From Chlorella sorokiniana (lineage: Eukaryota; Chlorophyta; Trebouxiophyceae; Chlorellales; Chlorellaceae), in assembly GCA_025917655.1 (NCBI GenBank), contig CP084611.1:2232001-2296000 (forward strand): a stretch of 64,000 nucleotides of DNA. Reading direction: 5' to 3'. This document shows, piece by piece, positions 55,491 through 64,000 of the stretch. The notes beneath the pieces were generated by a model that ran no database searches, was not told the DNA's origin, and worked only from the letters and a program-made list of their open reading frames with translations. A program made the position numbers and the translations under genes. Each line of letters starts with the position of its first letter. Positions within the stretch are counted from its first letter, which is position 1.

Positions 55491-57644
55491 ATGTTGCGGT
55501 GGGCCTGTCGACGCTTGCACAGTTCGGCAGCAACCTTTGCAGAAGCAGGCGCTGCGGGGGCAACGCAAACAGATCTGTTCGATGGGTGCGCTGTCGTCGT
55601 GATGCAGACTGCACACGCTTTGTCGGCCCCAACCTGCGAAGGACTGAAAAGATGCCGCCTGGCTTCCACTGTGCCGCATGCAGGCCTTTGAAAGCATTGC
55701 ATCGCGATCGTGCAGCTCAGGGCCCAGTCACCCCAGATCCGCTCGTCGTGAGTGGCCCACCGCCACTGCCGCCTCTCGCCGAACTTGCTCCCCTGCTTCG
55801 TTTTGTGGACGCAAGCTGACTGAACGGGCCCTTGGCCTGCAGGATGTGGTGGTGGACCGGCTGCTTGATCGCCTGGAGGACTGCCGGCGCAGCTTTGAGG
55901 TGGCGGTGGTGCTGGGCGGGGCGGGGGCCCAGGTGGCGCAGCGCTTGGCGGGCGGGCGGGCGGGCATACAGCAGGTGGTGCAAGTGGACACGTCGCAGGC
56001 CATGCTGGACCGAGCCAGATCGCACGCGCACGCGTGCAGCAGCGGGCGGCCGCAGCCAGCCACGCGATACGTGCACTGGGCGCCCGCCACCGAGGTGCTG
56101 CCGCTGGAGCCGGCCAGCGCCGACTGTGAGCTGCGCGCGGGCTGCTGCCATGCTGTTGCTGTCCACAACTGGCGAGCCTGGCGCCGACAACCTTACTGCC
56201 ATGCCCGACCTGCGGTCTGACAGCCGGCTTTGTGTGCCTGCCGCGCAGTGGTCATCAGCTGCCTGGGCCTGCACTGGGTGAACGACGTGCCGGTGAGACG
56301 GCTCCTGCCGCGCCGCCTGCCCGCCACCAGCACCCACCCGCCGCTGCACGACAGCATGCTTCCGGGCATTGGCCAGGCGACGGAGGCATGTCGCGCCGGC
56401 TGTAAGGACGGAAGCAGAGCAAGGGCCCCATGCGGGTGCCCCAGCACCCGACGAACAGTCCCGCCGCCGCCAGCCCTGGCGCGGGGCTACCTCGGGTGGC
56501 ACACGCCCCTTGCTGCCACACCCCTCTCGCCTGCATCACCGCCCTGCATGCTGCACACTGCACTTGTTGCATCGCACCGCCCGCTGCCTATGAGGCGCAC
56601 TGGGGTGGAACCGTTTGTCGTGCCGGCCTGGTTGGCTGTGCTTCGCCTGGCCATGCCCGCACCCCTGCGTGTGCCGCTGCCGCGCAGGGCGTGATGGCGC
56701 AGTGCCGCCACGCGCTGCGCCCGACGGCCTTTTCCTGGCCGCCATGCTGGGGGCCACACGCTGCAAGAGCTGCGCATCGCGTGCAGCGTGGCGCAGCAGG
56801 AGCGGGAGGGCGGCGTGTCCCCGCGTGTCGCCCCTGGCACAGGTGCGCAGGCCGGGTGCCTGGCTGGCCCGCGGTGGGGCAACGGCGGCGCAGGAAGGTG
56901 TCATCAAGCAGCGCACCTCAGGCTGGGCCTCCCCCAACAAAAACAACAACAGGCGCACAGTGTCGAGGCTGCCCTGCGCGCAGGTGCGGGACGCGGGCAA
57001 CCTGCTGACGCGGGCAGGGCTGTCCATCCCGGCCGTGGATGTGGACGAGGTGACGGTGCGGTACGAGGACGCCGCGCAGCTGGTGACACACCTGAGGTGG
57101 GCCTCGGGCACAGCGTGGGCCAGCCTCAGCTCATCCGCAGGCTTGGCACACAAGTGCGACGGTCGGCACCTTGCAACACACGCACTCTGCCACCCCCTGC
57201 CCCTCCCTTGCAGGCTCATGGGCGAGTCGAATGCGCTGGTCAAGCGGCGGTCAGAGCTGCCGCGCGATGTGGCGCTGGCCACCGCTGCGGCATACGCTGG
57301 CTTGTTCGGGAGGAGGGCGGCGGAGTACCGGGTGGGTGCCAGGCCTCTCGGCTTGTGGACGCGTGCTTGCGGCGGGGGCTGCACCCCGCTGCCGCACCTT
57401 GGACCACGCTCGAGCACCACCCAACCCTCCACGGTGCCTCCCTGCAGCCACCTACGAGGTAATTTTCATGACGGGCTGGGCACCGCACCCCCGCCAGCAG
57501 CAGCCCGCGCCGTGTGGCTCTGCCACTGTGTCCTTTGAGGACCTGGTGCAAGATTTGGGTGGAGGCAGTGGCGGCGCTGGCGGCCAAGGTGGAAGCACCA
57601 GTGCGGATAGTTGCAGCAGCAGTGATCAGATCACAAAACCCTGA
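55491..57644 (+). CDS. NDUFAF5: NDUFAF5-type complex I assembly factor (SAM-dependent)
   Basis: NDUFAF5 is a mitochondrial matrix protein that hydroxylates an arginine of complex I subunit NDUFS7 early in assembly; it has a methyltransferase fold. Exon 1 (55491-55583) encodes a presequence (MLRWACRRLHSSAATFAEAG) and ends LFDG, joining PLKALHRDRAA in exon 2. Exon 3 starts DVVVDRLLDRLEDCRRSF with VAVVLGGAGAQVAQRL as the SAM site. Then come LVISCLGLHWVNDVP (about 56,250-56,292), ALRPDGLFLAAMLGGHTL, EREGGVSPRVSPLAQVRDAG (split by an intron), and LMGESNALVKRRSELPRDV. The last exon gives ATYEVIFMTGWAPHP and GSATVSFEDL, stop at 57644. One base each is missing at 56720-56722 and 56749-56753. The family signatures LHWVND and GxATVSF are present. 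Confidence 0.93.
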
Positions 57645-57937
57645 ACGAAAAATGTGCCAGGGGCTGGTGCCCACGTTGAGAGCAGCTGCTTCATCGCCAG
57701 CTGCTTCGCCTGCTGTTGCCCAGTAATCAATAGAGGCAAATGAGATCCAGTTTCTGGCAACAAGTGCACAGCCAGTGGCAAGTCAAAGCAGCGCAATGAG
57801 TCACATAAAAACAGCTGCTGGGTTGGGAGGTGTCGGAGTCAGGCAAGGCTGCAGCCCAGCCCAAGCAGCCACGCGTCCAAGGGGCACATCCAAGGCCGTC
57901 TGTGGGCACCATGAGTGTTCTCGTGTTGTGTATGCAG

Positions 57938-58781
57938 CCCCGATGACCCACGCGTGCGTTCTGAGCCGCCATCTGGCAACCAGCCCCGCCCCTCAGGTGG
58001 GCCAGCTGGGCTTCAAGCCTCCCATGCGTGGCCCGCTCCTGAGCCTGTCCCCTGTTGCAACCTCCCTGCAGACCCCGATTGGGTGGACCGCAAGGATCCC
58101 GACCACCTGCCGAGGTACACGCCCGACAAGGGCAAGGACGTGGCGTTCGACCCCGCCTCCGCCACTGTGGTGGCCACTGGGGGAGGCAAGGCGGAGGGGC
58201 GGGGCCCCAGCGCCTCGACCACCGCAGCCCTGGGGGAGGGGCACCTAATGGGGTGAGGGCAGCTGGCGAAGGCTGTGCTGCAATAACGTGAACTTGCAAG
58301 AAGAGGGCGTGCGGCTGTTGTGGGACCTTCACCGCACCGCCGCCCACTCTCCTGAGGTGTGCAGGGATGCGGGGGATCCAGAGGCGCGTGGAGTGCGGGG
58401 CACTGACACACGTGAGATGGTTGGGTGGAGTTGCACTGCTGCGAATCTTCTTCCCGCTCACAGCCAGTGAGTGCACCATGCCCAGGCACTGCGAGCGCGC
58501 AGTGCTGTGCCCGACGCATGCTGCCTCGCTGTGGAGGTGCAGAGGTCAACGAGACGAGGAGCGCCCGCGCGCGCATGACGGCTGGAGTGGACCAAGACCC
58601 TGCTTCGGTTGGAGAGGTGAGCCGGGCCTGTCCTGCATGCTTGTATGCTGTAAGGCAGCACATGAGGCTGGCAGCTCTGACGACCAGCTGCACCCCTCCA
58701 TCACACTTGCCATGCGAGTGCTGTCCCTGCCTGCAGAGAGAGCCCGGGATCCAGGGCAAGACCAACTGGCAGCAGTCGTGA
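57938..58781 (+). CDS. Small hypothetical protein, 5' end unresolved
   Basis: I do not recognise the family. Four possible exons, each with good splice sites, were seen. The first (57938-about 57,999) encodes PDDPRVRSEPPSGNQPRP. The second (about 58,070-58,250) encodes DPDWVDRKDPDHLPRYTPDK and KDVAFDPAS, then a Gly/Ala/Thr-rich stretch. The third (about 58,545-58,616) encodes VNETRSARARMTAGVDQDP. The last (58737-58781) encodes REPGIQGKTNWQQS and a TGA. The polar, Asp/Pro-rich character suggests a disordered or organellar small subunit. No ATG was placed. The second exon may instead end the gene at TGA 58254-58256. Confidence 0.4.
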
Positions 58782-59135
58782 CTGGCGTCACGGGCCATGT
58801 GCTGTCTTCAAGTGCTAGCGGCCAGGCTGCCTTCCAGCCAGTTTAGAGTGTAAACATCTGACAGAAGGCTGGTTGCAGCACTTCGCCAAGAAACAGGAGA
58901 AAGGATAGCAAGGAGTCAATGATGATTTGAATAAGATGAAGGGATGGGTGCCGAGGCATAGGCATCAACAAGATGGGCTGCATGTGTTTGATGAACAGAG
59001 CAGGGCTAAAGCTCTGGTGGGCGTCAACCTAATCAGCCTGTGGCCACGTGTTGTGGGTTGGCAGCCCTCAATCTTCATAGTCTTCAACCTGCAAGCATGC
59101 CCACAACACTAAGGAAACACTGAGTGCAGCAATGC
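58782..59135. other. Gap between convergent genes
   Basis: These 354 bases are 3' UTR sequence with no coding signal and low GC. No TGTAA was seen. Confidence 0.4.
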
Positions 59136-59850
59136 TCAACCACACAGACTGACATTCAAGACGTGCCTCAGCCGCCTCACCAGCTCAAAATCGCGCTCTT
59201 CGAGCTCGCGGCGGAAGCGGCGCCAGCCGCCCGCCATCACGCAAACTTCGGGCCGCGGGCCGTCAACCTCCGCCAACCGTTTTGCTAGCCTGCATCATTG
59301 GCAAAGGGAGACTGATGCATGCACAAGATGGTGCTGCGCCCCCCCGCCACCTCCGCTGGCATGCATTTTAACTGACGAGGTTATCCACCTCTGAGCGGCA
59401 AAAGGGCCCCTCTGCTGTGACAGGTAGCAGTGTAACACGACTGTGTCCATGCCACGGCACATTTCTATAACGTTGTCCACTCGATAGTCATCCGAAAAGT
59501 TGCTTACAGCTGCATTCGGGGACGGGCAAGGGTAGTCTGCGTCACCGCCGGCATCTGGGCAAGGTTGCAACTGACAATCACTGGCGGCATCACCTATATT
59601 GCGAGCACCACGGATGTGACCGCCTGCAAAGTCGCTATCTCTCACATCAATGACGAGCACCTTGCGTGCGTCTGGGCTGCACACAAAGGGGAGGAGCATA
59701 GAACCTGGAGTGGCGGGGGAGGCGGGGGTGTGCCACACCGCCTCCCGCTCTACCGCTGCTGTGTCGCCATGTGAACAATAGCAACATCAGCTGTCGCGAT
59801 GATGTAATGCTTATGCTGGGCGCCTTGCGAGCTGCAAGCACGTCGAGCTA
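59136..59850 (-). CDS. CDC25/ACR2-type rhodanese phosphatase (arsenate reductase-like)
   Basis: Small plant CDC25-like rhodaneses are dual phosphatases and arsenate reductases. Near 59,790-59,830 a SISITSSRQL segment matches the usual N-terminal strand. The next exon (about 59,600-59,685) encodes PDARKVLVIDVRDSDFAGGH and IRGARNIG. The active-site exon (about 59,400-59,505) encodes FSDDYRVDNVIEMCRGMD, then DTVVLHCYLSQQRGPFAAQR. It contains the catalytic CX5R loop (C-YLSQQ-R) preceded by His and followed by Gly-Pro, as in the family. The last exon ends RPEVCVMAGGWRRFRRELEE and LRHVLNVSLCG, stop at 59136. In plant arsenate reductases a Gly-Gly-x-x-Trp turn follows, here AGGWRRF. The ATG was not resolved. 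Whether arsenate or a phosphoprotein is the substrate is not shown. Confidence 0.82.
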
Positions 59851-60189
59851 CTGCTGGCAAGCGCGCATATCGCTCGGTTCGGTAGGCTCACCTGCGTAGC
59901 AAGGCTTTCAACCTTGTTGGAGTAATCATGCTAACCGGCTGCGACATGAGCCTGGTGGTTGGGGCCAGGTTGGCCTGTTCGTTGAACCTTTGAACAGGAA
60001 GGAGTCCGTGAATTGATACAACAAGTGCTCAGGCTGATGATGAGATGCAGATGTCAATGTGCATAGTCGTGATGTGAAGCTTGTGTGTGAACCTGGTCAT
60101 ACCGTGGCACTGCTGTGGATGATATGTGCCACGTCATGGATACATGTCCGGGTCAAAACGCAAAAAAGCAGCCCTGGAAACCAGAGAGT
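59851..60189. other. Gap between two minus-strand genes
   Basis: Promoter or first exon of the CDC25-like gene and 3' UTR of the RING-YEATS gene should lie here. The stretch is AT-richer than the genes; no motif was recognised. Confidence 0.4.
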
Positions 60190-62356
<2,167 letters not shown>

Positions 62357-63917
62357 ATGCCGCTCCCGCCCTCGCTTGCGGATTGCGGCAGAGCGGTGCT
62401 GCTGACAGCCGACCCTCTCGGCAAGGCAGCGCTGACGTTTGCAGCCTGGCAGGCTTACAAGGCAGGGCAGCTGCCGATCGGCACAGGTGAGGGTGTAGCT
62501 GCAGCGGGCGCCCGGCTGACTGCCTTGTCGGCTGCGCCTCTAGCAATGCCTCACCCATCGGCGTGCTGCGTAGCAAGACACATGCTGCTGCGAATGCGAA
62601 CCCCTCAGTTGTTTCTCCCTTGCAATCGCAGCTACGCCGCTGGATGGCCCGCCCGCCCGGCCGCCCAAGCCGCAGCTGGTGCCGCCGCGGCGCATCCCCA
62701 GCATGGACCGCAGCCCCCTGCCCAAGAACTGCTACATGCTGCACAACTTGACGCACGGTGGGGCCGCGGCAGCAGGGGCCAAGTGTGCGGGGTGGACGAT
62801 GCTCCCAGCATGGGGCAGCGAGCTGGGCAGCCGGCCTGCGGCGGCGCTCACCCCGCCTCCTGCGCACCCCCTGCCCCTGTCCGTGCAGTCGAGCTGAACG
62901 CTATCGACCTGGCCTGGGACACGGTGGTGCGCTTCTCGGGGTGCGGCCTGCCCGAGGCCTTCTACGCCGACTTTGCGCGGTGAGGCCTTGTTGGGTGGGG
63001 GCTGAAGCAGGGGCAGGTCGCCAGCTGGCCTGCGCGGCTGCGCCCGACCGCGCCTGGCTGCGCCCGCTGCTTGCCCCTCACGCCTGCGCGCCCCCTGCCC
63101 CGCGACCCCCAGGGTGGCCGCGGACGAGGCGCGGCACCTGAGCTGGTGCCTGCAGCGCCTGTCGGAGCTGGGGTGCGGGTACGGCGACATGCCCGCCCAC
63201 GACCTGCTGTGGGAGGGGTGCCACCTCAGCGCGCACGACCTGGGCGCCCGCCTGGCGGTGGTGCCCCTGGGCCAGGAGGCGCGCGGCCTGGACGCCGGCC
63301 AGCGCCTGGCGGCCCGCCTGGTGGGGCTGGGGACAACCGCTCCGCGGCGGTGGTGCGCCGCATCGCGGCCGAGGAGCGCGCGCACGTGGCCGTGGGTGGG
63401 TGCTGGAGCCGTGCTGGCCGCTGGTACAGGCTGCTCTGCTCTGGGTTTGGGGGCAGGGGGAACATGCTCTACTGCGTGCATGTGCCCCGCCATCCACCTG
63501 TGTGCCTGCCCTGAAGAAGCCCCTGCCCTGCCTGCTCTGGCCGCCTCCCCCTGACGACGCGCGGCGGCAGGCGTCACCTGGTTCACCGCCATCTGCTCCG
63601 CGCTCGGCCAGGAGCCCGCCCCCGCCTTCCGCCAGCTGCTGCTCGACCTGTGCCCCGCCCTGCTCAGGGGCCCCTTCAACGACGGCGAGCGGCAGGAGGT
63701 GGGCCTGCCCCCAGACTGGTACACGCCCGCGCTGTGGGAGCCGGGCATGCGTGCGGCTGCAGAGGAGGCGGTGGCGGCAGCGGAGCGAGGCGCCAGGGCA
63801 GCGGCGCCCAGCGGCGCGGCCCTCGCGCCTGTGAGTGACCTTGGGAAGCTGCAGCAGCTGGCAGGTCGTTTGGCGGCGATGCTGGACGTCGAAGTGGCTG
63901 GCTCGAGATCTGTTTGA
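62357..63917 (+). CDS. DUF455 ferritin-like protein
   Basis: DUF455 proteins have a ferritin-like four-helix fold with Glu and His that could bind two metals, related to the tRNA hydroxylase MiaE group; the reaction is not established. The start chosen is MPLPPSLADCGRAVLLTADP at 62357. It is followed by GKAALTFAAWQAYKAGQLP, the typical N-terminal helix, then PPRRIPSMDRSPLPKNCYML (about 62,683-62,742). VELNAIDLAWDTVVRFSG (about 62,890-62,940) supplies the first Glu. AADEARHLSWCLQRLSELG (about 63,118-63,175) has the E-x2-H motif. YGDMPAHDLLWE, ARLAVVPLGQEARGLDA, IAAEERAHVAVG (second E-x2-H) and VTWFTAICSALGQ follow, then FNDGERQEVGLPPDW. Stop is 63915-63917. The frame changes once near 63,335. 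Seven exons are probable. Confidence 0.88.
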
Positions 63918-64000
63918 GGGGGCTGCCGCGAGATCTCAGTGCCTGGGGACCGCGAGGCGGTGCCTGCCCGCAGGCCAGCCACCAGCCAGATTCCTGTTTC
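63918..64000. other. 3' UTR at the right edge
   Basis: These 83 bases follow the DUF455 stop and show nothing recognisable. Confidence 0.4.

Overview
This window is nuclear DNA from a unicellular green alga, most likely a trebouxiophyte of the Chlorella/Micractinium type. The evidence is very high GC, dense genes cut by many short introns (GTGAG/GTGCG donors, CTGCAG acceptors), several TGTAA green-algal poly(A) signals, and products for plastid (shikimate kinase, stearoyl-ACP desaturase, probably ribosomal protein S16), mitochondrion (complex I) and Hyp-rich glycoprotein synthesis. The lineage call is inference. No rRNA, tRNA, CRISPR, transposon or virus-derived element was recognised.

Layout. 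0-18 kb: a terminal exon of an unidentified gene (+), DNA2 helicase/nuclease (-), nuclear-encoded organellar ribosomal protein S16 (+), a Brittle1-like mitochondrial-carrier-family transporter (-), RMC1/Mic1 (-) and ENY2/SUS1 (-). 18-24 kb: two RRA-type arabinosyltransferase genes, divergently transcribed, lying in an inverted repeat whose arms are almost identical, then a flavin-reductase-like protein (-). 24-36 kb: shikimate kinase (+), the complex I 75-kDa subunit NDUFS1 (+), a secreted Gln-rich acidic protein (+), a peptidyl-serine galactosyltransferase-like protein (-) and a secreted Ala-rich protein (+). 36-50 kb: a receiver-SPA-WD40 fusion protein (-), exportin-t (-), a universal stress protein (-) and a LUX-type GARP factor (+). 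50-64 kb: acyl-ACP desaturase (+), a hypothetical gene (-), a MORN-repeat protein (+), complex I assembly factor NDUFAF5 (+), a small hypothetical gene (+), a CDC25/ACR2-type rhodanese (-), a RING-YEATS protein (-) and a DUF455 ferritin-like protein (+).

Themes. Three genes (two RRA, one serine galactosyltransferase) act on extensin-type Hyp/Ser glycans. NDUFS1 and NDUFAF5 both serve complex I. The receiver-SPA protein and the LUX-like factor are both of light/clock signalling type. The most unusual item is the SPA-like pseudokinase/WD40 protein with a phosphorylation-competent, PRR-like receiver domain at its N terminus. The second is a RING finger joined to a YEATS domain.

Caution. Many conserved genes change frame at single missing bases, usually in runs of G or C. 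At least eleven cases are listed. They look like consensus errors, not pseudogenes. CDS features are therefore given as gene spans (start to stop, introns included). Exon limits are given only where both splice sites and homology agree.
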